A DNA stretch of 64,000 nt from Lumbricus terrestris (taxonomy: Eukaryota > Annelida > Clitellata > Crassiclitellata > Lumbricidae). Location: contig OX457038.1 of NCBI GenBank assembly GCA_949752735.1, forward strand, positions 20,820,012-20,884,011, read 5' to 3'. Below, in pieces: positions 1 to 11,780 of the stretch (the stretch's first letter is position 1; each line of letters opens with the position of its first letter). The notes beneath the pieces are model-generated. The model did not search any database. It had not been told where the DNA came from and saw only the letters and a list, made by a program, of their open reading frames with translations. The translations under genes were made by a program, and so were the position numbers.

Positions 1-42
1 AGCAGTCAAAACTTTTAAGTCCATTTTTATTTGTATTTACAG

Positions 43-161
43 AGGTAACAATTATAGACGAACAGCGGACAGAATCCTAGCAGACGATCCGTTTAAATTG
101 GCGCCAAAAGACGCCATCTACCGAAAGAGGTTAAGATCAAACAAACTACCTGGGAAGAAAA
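43..161 (+). CDS. Internal coding exon of a 5'-truncated gene (penultimate coding exon)
   Basis: A pyrimidine-rich tract ending TTTACAG (to 42) is followed by an open segment that ends at a strong donor, AAA|GTAAGT, at 162. Only the frame starting at base 44 is usable; it gives 39 codons with one base left over. They encode a basic segment beginning GNNYRRTADRILADD and ending NKLPGKK. The leftover A joins the first two bases of the exon at 929 to give an Arg codon and continues the same basic run, so splice phase and amino-acid character agree. The earlier exons, with the start codon and any signal peptide, lie before base 1. I do not recognise the family. The exon is inferred from splice signals and frame continuity, not from a database match. 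Confidence 0.6.
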
Positions 162-928
162 GTAAGTATGCGCCTTCCATATTCAGACTCAGAAAACCAA
201 CCCCTCACCATTGCTATATAGGCCTAATATAGGGCTAGAGGCCGCTAGACCGTCGTTCCTTCCTTGACTCTTTTCAATAATTTTGGGAATTTAAATTGGT
301 GCTCAATAGCTTAATCCTTGTCTTGCTCCTTCTTAACTCATAAAGTAATGAGCAACTTCAATATACCGTACGGTAGGCCTACACAAGTACACGTTGTCTG
401 CAAATCACGCAACTCAATAATAATTCTTGGGTCTCCTGTATATCCGCGGTTTGCTCTTGTGAAACGCCTTTATTTTCCATCTATAATGACTTGAGTCATG
501 GACAACACTTTTTGAAAATTCGATTCAGTTGTTGATCAGCAAAACATATTTCTTCTAAGTTGGTCACATATTAACTAACCAGTGAGGTGGTTACCACGGT
601 CCTATAGCCCCCTCATGAACTATGTCGATTAGGCAGTAAGAGGTGGGCTATATTGTTGGACATAAAATGGACAGAAGCAACTGTCGCGACTGGGACATGA
701 AATGTAATGCTATTCGCGTTTAGACGCTTGAGGTAAGAAAACAACTTTTACAGTAACTATCACTGCCACTACGCCCACGCCAATAGAAGTACAACAACTA
801 AACTACGACTACTATGATCGTAATTTTAGTGCCAATTGTTTTTATTGGAGTCTATTATATCGGAATAGCTCTAAAATTGAGCCTAATTGAGACGAAATGC
901 GGCTAATCACCTCTTTCTCTTCCTTTAG

Positions 929-1338
929 GAAAGAAGCCGAACAAGAAGGAACGCCGCAACCAGCACCGTCGAGCGGGGAACCAGTCTTCGGTTGCTATGG
1001 CGACGCCGAAGATTACCGTCAATCGATCGTCGCGCCAGAAACGGTCGTCGTCGTCAGGAGGGGTCTTCTTCGATCCGCACGACATGCACCACATACGTCA
1101 CCATGGCAACCAGTGTTCGCACCGTCGCCTTGACGACTGCGCCTGGCCGCAGTGCAACGCCTCTTGCCCGCGCCTGCGCAATCCCTTCACCGGGGAAGAC
1201 ATGAACTACGTCGACCTGCTCATGCAATTCGGCCTCGACCTGTCAGCCGTCGCTGGCACGATCGGGGTTGACCTAACCACCCTGGAAAACATGGACCATG
1301 GGCAGCTGCTCCACATCCTCATACAGTCCAGTCGATAG
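929..1338 (+). CDS. Terminal coding exon: basic region, furin-like site and four-Cys C-terminal domain
   Basis: The acceptor TCTCTTCCTTTAG ends at 928 and the open frame runs from 931 to a TAG ending at 1338 (135 residues). It starts KKPNKKERRNQHRR, giving with the previous exon a strongly basic stretch typical of heparin-binding or cleavable linkers. It then has RQKR, a furin-type site, and a C-terminal domain with four cysteines (C-x7-C-x4-C-x3-C, containing CAWPQCNASCP) followed by an acidic/hydrophobic tail (NPFTGEDMNYVDLLMQFGLD). GC content and CpG use are much higher than in the flanks, as expected for coding DNA. This looks like the mature end of a secreted, proteolytically processed factor, but the family is not recognised. 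An ATG at 997 opens the same frame but probably is not the true start, because the upstream exon joins in phase. Confidence 0.62.
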
Positions 1339-2689
1339 GACTGGCAGCAACTTCCGCCTCTTCATGTCCAATCGGCATTTCATTGCTATCTGCCGTTTTG
1401 AAAGTTCCGATCGTCAATGTCTATTTATTATTGTCAGTCAGGTTACAACATCGTAGACCTACAACTGTTTACATCGACCTCATCAACGAATTGAGTTTAT
1501 GCAAGAAAGGAAAACTTTCCGAAATGTTTAACCTCGATATAAAGGCTGCAGAAACACGCTTCATATCTGCTCCAATTTAAATTGACGTTGTATACATGCG
1601 TTCATAATTGTATATGATTGGTTCATGGTCCATGTTTCACTTCCTGCAGAATTAAGACTCGTGTCCTGTTGCGATCGATTTGAATCAAGCGTTAGATGTA
1701 CTGCACTGCAGTTTTCTTGATCTCTGTTGTCATCTTTACGTCACTCATTGCGATAAATCCTGCCACGATCAGTTTATGTTCCGAGGTCGTGAATCATTCT
1801 CAGCAGCCAATGAAAGCAATTGTCTGCTGCGTTTGAGGTCACAGCGCATGCGCCTTGGTCCGATTGATAGAATGATTTCCAAGCCGATCAATTTGAGTTG
1901 TTGAATGAGCTGAGGACGATATTCCGTTTGGCTTACTCTGTTGAGAAGATCATTCATCTCATATAGCCTACTCCACATCATTAATTCCTTGCGACCGAGT
2001 AGGCTACAACCTGCGCTCTACTGCTCACTGCTCAAGCCATTGGTTTCAATCGTTTGAACAACGTTCCCTTGACGGGTATTTGCCTTATTAGGCTCCTGAA
2101 TTGTGTTTATAAATATATTTGTGCAATTGATATAATACGATAAAAGATATTTAATTGTACAGAACATGCAGAGCTTTTTGTACTAAGTTCATATAGGTAG
2201 ATTATAGTATTATATGTGAAATAGTATGCAACACTTGCATTTCATGTGACCTATTTGAAAAACTGATCTGTTGTAGCTATACCCTATAAGCAATCCATTT
2301 CGTTATAAAGTGTCTAGATAAATAACTTAGTTAAAAACGTGGCCACCGTCCTTAATTCATGACGAATAAATATTTATTTAAATACAGAACCATATCGTAT
2401 TCGTGAGTTCAGAGATGTCACTGATGACTGAGGCGATCCACAATATAATTATAATTTTGTACGTTTCGATAAGGATTTGTCTCACAGCAAGGATGTCGAA
2501 GTTGCGGATAGATCGCGCACTGTCACGTATTCTATGTCACTGTTCCCTCCCTGAGGCTTGTGAATAAGCTGGTGCCCTAAGTTTAGCTTTTATCTTTTAG
2601 CCTAAGTATTGCTTTCTAAATTTCGAGATTTAACAGCCAACGCATAGGAGAGGCCAACACAGCTCCGTTCTGCAGAGTCTGGACTGACC
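1339..2689 (+). other. Probable 3' UTR then intergenic DNA
   Basis: No further coding exon is evident. The first canonical poly(A) signal I see downstream of the stop at 1338 is AATAAA at 2365-2370, followed by AU-rich sequence, which would give a 3' UTR of about 1 kb. That is plausible but unproven. Confidence 0.35.
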
Positions 2690-2814
2690 GTTACCCCGTT
2701 ACCCCGTTACTCCGCTACCCCGTTACCCCGTTACTCCGTTACCCCGTTACCCCGTTACTCCGTTGTCCCGTTACTCCGTTACCCCGTTACTCCGTTACCC
2801 CGTTTCTTCGTTAC
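2690..2814. repeat. 8-bp minisatellite GTTACYCC
   Basis: About 15 tandem copies of GTTACCCC or GTTACTCC, with a few degenerate units at the right end. The complementary strand carries spaced GGGG runs and could form G-quadruplex-like structures. Confidence 0.9.
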
Positions 2815-3724
2815 TAGTTGATCCTGCAGAACTTAAGAAGTTAAGAGTGGCTAGAGAGATGCTCAAAATTAATGGTAAAGCACCGAAATATTTGCCTACT
2901 TTCTAACTCACTGTGAGTAATATTTTCCAAGCGAAGTCACTGCTCTCCTCTGCACGACACCATGATTATAATAATACAATATTATGGTTTAGACTATATA
3001 TAGGTGCATAAAGCGTCCACAGATTCTGTATCATCCTCCTCGTATGTGTATATCAGTGGCTTACTATTATATAGACATAGGGAAATACAAAATTAGCACA
3101 GAAGTAGCCTACAGCACCGTCGGCTATAGTTACAATTATTGGACTCAGATTTCCAGTCTAATCTATATACTCTGATAAGACTAGACACCTTTACATATTT
3201 TGTGCTCGATTAGCCTATGTTTTATCAGGCACTGCAGCCTACAGACATCAGCTTGAAACAATATACGGATTTGGATAATGTGTCTACATCATAATTATTT
3301 ATCTCATGCATCTGCAGTGCACACAATAATTATTATTCAGAGTCTTGATCTCGCTGATTCTAAGAAGGTTTGTTTTTGGACCGTTTTCTTGATTGCGTTT
3401 TCCGTATACAAGCGGAAATGTATGTGGATTGTGGATTAGTGCGACTCCAGGATGATAAAATGATACATAATTATAGTGAGACAAATTACTGCAGATAAAA
3501 CCAGCAATCAGTCCACTGTCATAAAAACAAGGTAATCGATGGTCAACTGACGCATGCATATTAACTAACCTTTTGCAGGATCTAATATACTCGAGATTAT
3601 AATTATCACGCAATGATTTACTTCTTGGAATCCTTGTCTGCATGCATTGGTGTTTTTCGCAACTTTATTCCATCATCACATGGCTCGCAATCGATTTGAC
3701 AACACACACACACACAGTTTATAT

Positions 3725-3776
3725 ATAGTATCCAAGGACAATGCTTCTTTTCACTGATGCTTGTCCACCATATATA

Positions 3777-3816
<40 letters not shown>

Positions 3817-3969
3817 GTTCAACAGAGGCATGTCGAACTAATAACTGCAAATGCAACCATCAGATCTGATTACATGTCAGAATATAGGCTTATACATCGT
3901 TAAACTATAATTTATATAGTCTATAGTATCGCAGGACAACGCTTCTTTTCGCTGATGCTTGTCCACCAC
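3725..3969. repeat. Dispersed 46-bp duplication flanking an AT microsatellite
   Basis: The segment at 3725-3770 (TATAGTATCCAAGGACAATG...GCTTGTCCACCA) recurs with a few changes at 3923-3969. Between them lies a (TA)n tract at about 3771-3814. The two copies are in the same orientation. Confidence 0.75.
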
Positions 3970-4539
3970 TGCTGCTGTTGGTGAACTGATGCGGGTTTGG
4001 AGACAGAGGCATTTTGCGGTAGCGGTTTAGATATTGTGTCTTTATATAGCCTGCAATGGCATTTGCAAGCATGCTTCTTATAGCATTTTGCATCATATAG
4101 CTTCGCTAGCCATTCAGAAATTCGGATCATGGCCTTAAGATGTGTTCATGATGATGCCCACACATACACATTGATGCAGCTGATCAACAGTGATGATGCT
4201 ATAGCTTACCTTAAGAAAATACAGCTACCGCGTGTCTTAACAGAATCGCGTGTGTGCTAATCTGCGTCTTCCAATTATAGTCCCCTGCAGTAAATCTAAG
4301 CCAACCTATATATATATATATGTACTATACATGTATTGTATAGCGGATAGGGTATAGTGCCATTTGGATCGACTTAATCACTCTGATTCTTGAGTAAATA
4401 AAATAAATACTAAACGATAGCTAAAGTTCAACGAGGCATCAAATTTGTTTCGGCTGATATAGCCTATAGACTATGCGAAAAGCAACGACTTATTATGCGA
4501 CAGCTTTGGAGCGACAGATAATAGATGCAAAGTAGGCCT

Positions 4540-4655
4540 AATCATCTAATTATTTGATCATCTAATCATCTAACCATCTAATCATATAATCACCTAATTA
4601 TAATATAGTCATCTAATTATATAGCTCTCTAATTATACAATCATCTAATCTATCT
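4540..4655. repeat. Degenerate TCATCTAA-type short tandem repeat
   Basis: Irregular iteration of ATCATCTAAT/ACCATCTAAT words interrupted by TA-rich segments. Confidence 0.7.
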
Positions 4656-5736
4656 ACTCTAATAGAAACAAACTATCAAAGCGCCATTATCGCTCCCACT
4701 AAGGAAATCAAGCAATGGTCTTTTCTAAGCGATATCAGTTTTAAGAATCGCAATCAATTGAGCATGCAGACATTTCTGTCGAAATATTTTTATAGTTCAT
4801 GAGCCCATAGTGCACGCAATGGAGAGGTAACTCATTCGGGATTTGAAGAACAAGAAAGTTAGCTGGCAAATTAAGGTATTTCAAGGTGCATGATGTCTTC
4901 TTTTCTGATGTGCTTGAATATTATGCTCTCAACAGGAATAATGGAATCAAATATATAGCACGCTATTAACGTGATGAAAGCCGCATCAGAGATAAGACGA
5001 TAATGCTGCCGTTGGTCTGGATATGATGCATTATATGTACGTATGTATATATGCTTTAAGTTATACAGAAAGTTTAAGGAGAGCGTCTGATCTAAAGCAG
5101 GTGATACGTTGCTAATAATTTTATAATGGTGCATAAGAAAGGTGGTTATACCTCGTGTTTAAAGGTAGGCTATGTGGCTGGCAGCAAAGACTCTGAAAGA
5201 GAAGATGATGCGCATAAGCATCAGAAACTGCGTCATTACTTTTGGGTAATCGTAAACCGAATCGCACGATGCATTAGATGCGACCACCTAGCGAACGACT
5301 CTTCATTTCAAGGCGTGTCGTTGTCTCTGATATGCATTCGCTAAATTATGTCGTGTCTACCTCGTCGTTGTCTTCTTCTTCTTCTTTCATATATTAATGC
5401 TTGTTCTTTCCGGAAGTGCTGTGTAACGAGATCTCGCGAGGCCTTATGATCTAGAAGATATAAAGGCATTATACAAGAGAAGGCAAAATGAAATTCTCTC
5501 AAATGTCAACCGCAGTCATAGGAGGAATGATCAGGCAGACAGAGAGGACGCTAATAATGTTTCTTTGAAATGCATATGCCTATGCCATGTTCATCAGGAG
5601 CCGCACTGAAAGGGATTCGACGCCATGTAAAACTTCTCTTATGATAATTCTCTTTTACTATTTGCGGGCCTGGTTTATTTTGCTGCCTGGTAAAAAAATT
5701 TGGACCTAGATTTAAGTCACTGACATAGACTACGCG

Positions 5737-6889
5737 CATGGGCGCCCGCAGACACTTTTGCAGGAGGGTTAAATCACGATGGTCGTTGGTATAACGGTCA
5801 AATTTTTTGTAGCAAGAGGTTGAAAATGTAAAGCAGGAAATCAAGAGCATACATGGTTATTTTTCAAAGAGGTTTCTTAATGTAAGTTTCTCAATTTCCC
5901 TTTTTTTATTTTGATATGAATAATTTCTTTATGGCGAAATTTTAAAAACAAATCAGAGGTAGCCTTTAGTAGTTGAAAAGTAGATTCCTGAAGTGGCACA
6001 ATAAGTCCATAAAACGAACGAATGAATAAATGAATGAAAATTAGATGTGTCATTTTCAGGAGCAAGTGCTCCCTCTAGTTAGGCTACTTCTATACTTCAA
6101 TCGTAGGTCTAATTTCTAAACGTCTAAGGCAGCACTCGAAAGTTAATCGCAGGCAACAACTTATTCACGAGCGTGCTCAAAGGGCAAGCTTAGTCAAAAC
6201 AAGGTTTGAGTCCGGTTGCAATAAAGGGGCAGAGGAGCTGTAAAGGTGTGTGTGTCATTTAGGATGGGAAGGTGGATTATCCAAGGATCGGATGAGTAGT
6301 GGTATGAATTCTTCTGAACAGGTGAGACCTCAGTTTTGGATGGAAATCCCGATGAGTGATAAAATAGAGCCCCTTATAAAGTGTGTTTACGTCTTGACCT
6401 CTGTAAATAATTCTGTATTAACAGCAACATTGACAAAACACTTAATTTTATGTATGGACTTTACGCCGACGAATAGGCAGGTCTCCCTGATGCAATTTTG
6501 TTTGTTGTAAAGAAATTTCAAATTTTTACATTAGTGTAATTTATTGACAATTTTTGCATTTCTGAAAAGATGCAGTGTAACGAGATTTCAATCAAGTAGG
6601 CTATAATCAATAAGCTTACTATTTGCATGAGTGCCAGCAGGATAAGTAAAACCCAATCGTCAATGGTCATAGTTAAAGTTTTAATGTAAGGCAGAAAATT
6701 AAAACCATTGTTATTTTATATAGGCTTCTAAACGTAGATTACTTTGTTTTAATTTGTGCATCATAATTATAATTAATTCTCTGATGCGAATCAATTTGTT
6801 TAAAAACTCAAAAGTAGTATGGTTAACAAATAGGTGTTGATTTTCAGGGGGCAAGTGCCCCCTCTTGCCCCTATGTGCGGGCGCCTATG
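5737..6889. mobile_element. Non-autonomous hAT-like element (TIR CATRGGCGCCCGCA)
   Basis: The left end CATGGGCGCCCGCA (5737-5750) and right end TGCGGGCGCCTATG (6876-6889) are inverted repeats matching at 13 of 14 bases. The flanks are ACTACGCG (5729-5736) and TCTACGCG (6890-6897), an 8-bp target duplication with one mismatch, the length typical of hAT insertions. The interior has no transposase-like frame. It contains two diverged copies of a block (about 5770-6080 and 6640-6875) ending in a GGGGCAAGTGCCCC-like palindrome, so it may be an internally duplicated or compound element. Confidence 0.7.
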
Positions 6890-7057
6890 TCTACGCGTTC
6901 GCGACATGATTATGTAGCTCACGAAGTGCAAATCAAAGATAAGATTAGAAAATGTTGAAAAAAGAAACTATTTGAACTGCTTTTAATTGAAAATAATGAA
7001 GTCATGTTCTGATCATAAAAAGATGAGTCACTACAGTTCATTGTGTATATTCGCCAG

Positions 7058-7298
7058 ATTTCCAGTACCACCGGATACGAGGAAGACAATCATGGTATAA
7101 AGACATACAGAATTTGATGTTCATTTCCAGTACCGCATGATGCCAAGAAGACATGGTAAAGACATGCAGAGTTTTATGGCCATTTCCAGTACCACTTGAT
7201 ACCAAGAAGACATGGTAAAGACATGCAGAGTTTTATGGCCATTTCCAGTACCACCGGATGCCAAGAAGACATGGTAAAGACGTACAGAATTTGATGGC
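7058..7298. repeat. 59-65 bp tandem repeat, four copies
   Basis: Copies begin with ATTTCCAGTACC at 7058, 7123, 7182 and 7241. The last three share CCAAGAAGACATGGTAAAGA. The array stops directly upstream of a TATA-like box at about 7303. Confidence 0.92.
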
Positions 7299-7302
7299 GG
7301 AG

Positions 7303-7345
7303 CATATATAGAGCTCTACGGACTTCGTCGTCTACTATTTGTCAG
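7303..7345 (+). promoter_or_regulatory. Candidate TATA/Inr core promoter
   Basis: CATATATAGA starts at 7303 and TCAGTTT, an initiator-like sequence, lies about 35-40 bp downstream near 7341. The four-copy tandem repeat is immediately upstream. The arrangement fits a TATA-containing core promoter but is inferred from motif spacing only. Confidence 0.3.
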
Positions 7346-7382
7346 TTTCACATTTCGCGTATCATTATACACAGACGTCTTG

Positions 7383-7548
7383 ATGAGGTAAGCATGCAGC
7401 GATTACGAATAAACTGTTCAGCTTTAGGAATTTGGATTTTTTTTATTATTACAGTACAGTGAGTATACACGGCGAAGGACAGAAGTTCTCGGGCAAATCC
7501 GCGACTGCTAATATGATCCAGAATCATAGGTTTGCAAGGTCTACATGA
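7383..7548 (+). CDS. Candidate spliced small ORF (32 codons)
   Basis: An ATG at 7383 precedes a consensus donor (GAG|GTAAGC, intron 7388-7454) and the acceptor TTATTATTACAG, with an intron of only 67 bp. Joining 7383-7387 to 7455-7548 gives a short open frame starting MSTVSIHGEGQKFSGK and ending at TGA. No homology is recognised. The case rests on the promoter, donor and acceptor all being correctly ordered; it could equally be the first exons of a longer or non-coding transcript. Confidence 0.2.
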
Positions 7549-7971
7549 ATCGCGTTACAGAAGCCTCCCTCTTGAAATAGAAGTAGAAATCGTTCGACTC
7601 AAAAGCTAGCAGCTATATTATTAGAATGATTGCTCAAACGAAACTCATATCCACTGGACGGTATAGTTTACAAAGAAATGTTCCAGGAAATGATTGTCAT
7701 AAACAGCAGTAGCTATTATAACTGCTGTTCAGCCGTCGACATCGAACGCAAGGTAATAATGTTAAAAATCACTCTGCTATAAGTTCGTATGACACCATCG
7801 GAATAGGACTCCATGCGGTGCATTGTCAGTCTTCACAGAAATGAACAACTGTCGAATGACTACGCATCCAGAGCCTCCTATCAGTAATAAAAGGCTCTGT
7901 ACGCATCTATCCGGACCGCTGCAGGAGGCAGCAGACGACCGACCTTCCAACCGACCTTCCGACCGACCGAT

Positions 7972-8428
7972 GGCCGGTGTCACGAAATAGAGTATCCCCC
8001 GTATTAATTGTATCCCCCAAATTTAAAAAAGTCAAAAAACCCGCTTCCGCTTGTATTTTTTGGCAAATTAATTTTCATCTGCTTTGTTTTGGACAATGAC
8101 ACTAACAGGTATGTTTATTCCTACCAGATAATTTGTTTTGTCCTGTTTTTAGAGCACTTAAAACATTTAAAACACTTAAGAACACTCAGAGACACTAAAT
8201 AAATTCGAGTTTACTTTATCTGAGCATTGCTTAGGGCACTTAAAACAATTAGAGTCACTTTAAATTTTGATTACAGCATAATTTTTTTATTATGCTCATT
8301 TTTCAAAAAAGGGGATAGAATGGTTTATCCCCCCGGATAGTTTAGACCAGTTAATTCCATCCGGGGGGATAGATTAATTCATCCCCCGGATAGCTTTCAG
8401 GGGGATACTCCGTTTCGTGTCACCGGCC
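7972..8428. mobile_element. 457-bp palindromic-end MITE (TIR about 29 bp)
   Basis: The left end 7972-8000 (GGCCGGTGTCACGAAA...TATCCCCC) and right end 8400-8428 are inverted repeats with 3 mismatches in 29. The interior has further GGGGGATA/TATCCCCC iterations near the right end and no coding frame of note. I could not define a target duplication, so the superfamily is open. Confidence 0.72.
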
Positions 8429-8993
8429 AGAACGCTGGTGGTGGAGGGGCGTTGCAGTTGTCATGAGGCGCTGAAGCGACATCAGGTGACCGTAAATTTG
8501 CGATTATAATCGATCGAAAATTTCAATAGAAATCCAATTAATCTGCTTTTGCTGGACAGCAAATGAACCAAACTAACACAGAGCATATACATATATACCA
8601 CAGTCTGACTGTCGTTATGTATACATGCATCCAGTTATATACATGCATTGAGTTTATGCATTTGACTATATTACTTTCAATAAAACATATAATATATATT
8701 ATGCGAAAATTTAGTCTAAATAATTATAGTACAAATATGTACCTCAATTAATCCCGTGCACGGGATGCATTGTGCTAATATTCGGAGTATGGATTCTGCA
8801 GACATAGCTAGCACACATACATGTATAGCAGTTTCTTATTGCTGTAATAATAATTAATTTTTGTGTGTAATATGCATACACTATATTATATATATATATA
8901 TATAACATCGGCATACTTAGTCTGTTAAAGCAATGGTATTACGTTTGTTTCGTTCAGGAAAAATAAATACATAAATAAAAAACAGAAAAGTTT

Positions 8994-9175
8994 TAGTGTG
9001 TGTATGTGCGCATGTGCACGTGTTTGCAAGTGTGCTTGTGCAAGTTAGTATTAGCTAGAGTGTGTGGTAGCGTTATTGATAGTGATAGAAGTAGTGTGTA
9101 TGTGTGTGCTTGTTCGTGTGTGTATGTGGGGAGGGGTGGGTGGGTGGGTGTGTGTGGATGTGTGTGTGTGTATGT
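8994..9175. repeat. GT-rich imperfect microsatellite
   Basis: Degenerate (GT)n, GTGTATGT and GGGTGGGTGGGTG runs across about 180 bp. Confidence 0.85.
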
Positions 9176-9387
9176 TAATGCCAGCGCGATGACAAATCGG
9201 TCAATTAGATTTGGTGAGGCGGAGACGAGGTGATATTTAGAGCCACCGCCGCCTTCCCCGCCGCCTTCCCAGTCGTCTGCCCAGTCGTCTGCCCAGAATT
9301 CCCGAGTGTTGCGCAAGCATCAGCAGATCTCTTCTCCCCTCAATGTCGCCAATCAACACCACATCCTACCAACCGGATATGCTAAGC

Positions 9388-9416
9388 AGTCTGTCTGTCT
9401 GTCTGTCTGTCTGTCC
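9388..9416. repeat. (CTGT)n microsatellite
   Basis: About six perfect CTGT units. Confidence 0.9.
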
Positions 9417-9632
9417 GTAGGTTTAACTATCATCGATTCTATCAGTTCACATATCCGTCGTTATTGTATTATTGTTGTTATTATTATTTTTCATTATTAT
9501 TTATTTATTTCTTCAAAAACTGACAAACTCATTCAAAGACTAGTAAAATGATCGTTTTCAACATTAGATCTATAGGACTCTCGATGTCTTGATTGATTAG
9601 TTCTGTCGTGTCCAAAACAGACAACGAGTTGC

Positions 9633-9633
<1 letters not shown>

Positions 9634-9690
<57 letters not shown>
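9634..9690. repeat. (ATT)n microsatellite
   Basis: Nearly perfect ATT repeat of about 19 units, one of many in this window. Confidence 0.95.
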
Positions 9691-9846
9691 GAATCAATAA
9701 ACGATTATTTTTATTGTTATTTTTCTGAATCTGCCGAATACGAATAGTTGGTGAATGACGAAACAGCGGAACACAGGTAGAAATTAGAGAGAGAAAACAA
9801 GTTCTCGTACACTGTTGTCAGATTTCATCCAGTTATAATTTTTTTT

Positions 9847-10726
9847 TTGCCCCGAGGTAAACATGATCCCTCGGGGACTTCAACACTCTCGATAAAAGCA
9901 GATTTGTCTGGAATGGACCCTATTCGTCAAGGTCCCAGTTGGAAAAGGAACCCCTAAAAGCGACATAGTTGAAGCGCTGAATCGTTAGCGACAGCCGTTG
10001 AAACAGATATGACGTTTCGCGGACGTCCCCAGTTGCGGTGCTTATGCTTTGTCCCAAAGCAGAAAGGAAAGACAAGCCCTCGTTGTTGATGGGTCCAAGG
10101 GTTTCAAAAGCCAAAGGAATAAAAAGGTGGGTTTCTGACAATTGACAGTACTTTGTGTGCTTGAGAGCCGCTGCTCTCTCGGCCGCCGCACCCGCCGCCC
10201 GAGAAGTGTCGGGTAGAAAAGAAACGGCTGAGGTGTCGGTCACGGTCGCATCCCAAATAAGGCAGCGACCAGCACGCCACGGAATCAGAGTGAGACCATC
10301 CGGTCTCTTACCGTCAGCCCTTAACAGGCCAACGGGTTCCTTAGTGGAAGGGAAGCCAGCCCGGGTCAAACCGCGGAAGACTATATCGTTCAAGGTCGCA
10401 TGTCTGGATGAACGACCTGGACCCAAAGAGCAGGAGAGCCCGTGCAGGCCGTCAGCGGCAACAGCAGAGCCGCAAGGGCATCTGTGCGGTTCACAGAGGG
10501 GCAGCCCCAGCCGGAGACCAACCGCTACTCTGACTGACTCGTCGTCACGTCTGAGTCCGCACGAGGTTATAGGGAGAGCCAGCAACCAATCGCCCGCGTG
10601 CGGGGCAGAGACAGCTCTAAGACGCGCTTGATGGAGTGGATCCTGAAGTCCGGTGTATAAGTCAGATATGATCTTATCGGTCAGTGGTTTTCCCAAGATG
10701 ATTGCATGTGGACAACACTGCTGTCT
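9847..10726 (-). mobile_element. 5'-truncated non-LTR retroelement with RLE-like endonuclease (copy A)
   Basis: The minus-strand open frame 10726-9920 encodes the C-terminal part of a retroelement polyprotein. In order it shows an APHAGDWLLALP block, a Cys/His knuckle (CPCGSAVAADGLHGLSC), KEPVGL, a PDG-x13-D signature (GKRPDGLTLIPWRAGRCLIW) resembling PD-(D/E)XK restriction-like endonucleases, and a conserved tail (GDVRETSYLFQRLSLTIQRFN). The RT is missing; the 5' truncation falls at the edge of a (TTA)n tract starting at 10727. The element ends with a perfect 8-bp-stem hairpin (9850-9876) followed by an A-run. The frame has no internal stop. Family relationship is inferred from motifs and the matching copies at 57489 and 58087. 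Confidence 0.78.
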
Positions 10727-10743
10727 ATTATTATTATTATTAC

Positions 10744-10793
<50 letters not shown>

Positions 10794-10871
10794 TATTATA
10801 TTATTATTATGACTATTATTGAGTTTTTATGTAGCGCACCTTCAAGTTAAATTACTCAGAAGCACTCCCAG
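10727..10871 (-). mobile_element. (TTA)n tract plus LINE/SINE 3'-end fragment
   Basis: 10829-10871 read on the minus strand is CTGGGAGTGCTTCTGAGTAA...AGGTGCGCTACAT, matching the 3' tail shared by the LINE at 38189-38250 and the SINEs at 13085 and 54663. It is followed in its own orientation by the ATT/AAT tract (10727-10820), which is therefore probably an expanded LINE/SINE tail. Confidence 0.6.
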
Positions 10872-11780
10872 TATAACAACGGTTATAAATGAGTCTGCTT
10901 TTAAGTGAAAAACATATAATTTATAGTGATACATAAGCCCAAGGAGGAGCGCAACAGGCAGCCCATTTCACGTTCTAGGGCCAGCCACTGAGAAAGGGCG
11001 CCGCTGCATTATAGTAGTCCGTGAGCGAGGGGCCACAAGGTCATCTTGATTAGCCGATCGGGTTGAGATTGCCGCTGGACACCCTTATTATATATATACA
11101 TAATTAGGTTTATGTGAGAATCTGCTTACTGTAATTCACTAAACTCCACCACTGGTTGCACTTTGCCAGTGCCAGTCCCAAGCCTGGATAAAGGAGGAGG
11201 GCGTCGCTAATGGTCTTTGTTACCACACAGTGACGTTAAACTGCAAATACGCACGCACGTAATTCACTAACCCATCTTTCTATATGCATCGTCATCATCC
11301 ATCCTAAACTTTAAAAATGATATAATCATCATTCCATCTATCCATCCAACGTCTGTTCGTCCATCCTTTTATCCATATACAATTATACATCATCCATCCA
11401 CGTTTCAGTGTATATTATAAGGTAGAGGAAAAGTTAATTGCAAGACTTTGACAACCGGACCAAATATCGAAAACCCACTTACACCTTACACGGAGGATGA
11501 TCATGTCAAATCAGAAGAAACTGTAAACAAGTCGGTTTATTCCTTGGTTTACGACGTTGTATCTGTCTCTCCATCTGAATAAATCTACTTATATCTATAG
11601 CGACATTATGCATACTGTTGACAAACGTTCCTTCTGTATAGCTGCTGGCCTGACTGATTAAGCTTTATGTTTCGTCCTCTCTTTTTACTTCTGTGCAGAT
11701 CTGGAAAGTGGAAACGGCTGAGATGAATTATATTTTACAAGCGATATTATCATATAGGCTTATATATATGTATATATATT
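10872..11780. other. Intergenic, no gene recognised
   Basis: AT-rich with imperfect CATCCATC iterations around 11290-11400. No coding or TIR structure seen. Confidence 0.5.

Larger units (their letters stand above)
2815..5728. other. Intergenic DNA without recognisable gene
   Basis: AT-rich sequence. Apart from the short repeats listed separately (3725-3969, 4540-4655) I see no convincing exon, TIR element or coding homology. The open frames are short and have no recognisable motif. Confidence 0.5.

Noticed and set aside
2690..2814. Telomere-like repeat
   Set aside because: The unit GTTACYCC does not match TTAGGG or TTAGG types and the array is short and internal.
3299..3643. 114-codon minus-strand frame
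   Set aside because: No motif or coding-like composition; about the length expected by chance in 64 kb.
10155..10631. 158-codon plus-strand frame
   Set aside because: Antisense of retroelement copy A, whose minus-strand frame carries the conserved motifs.
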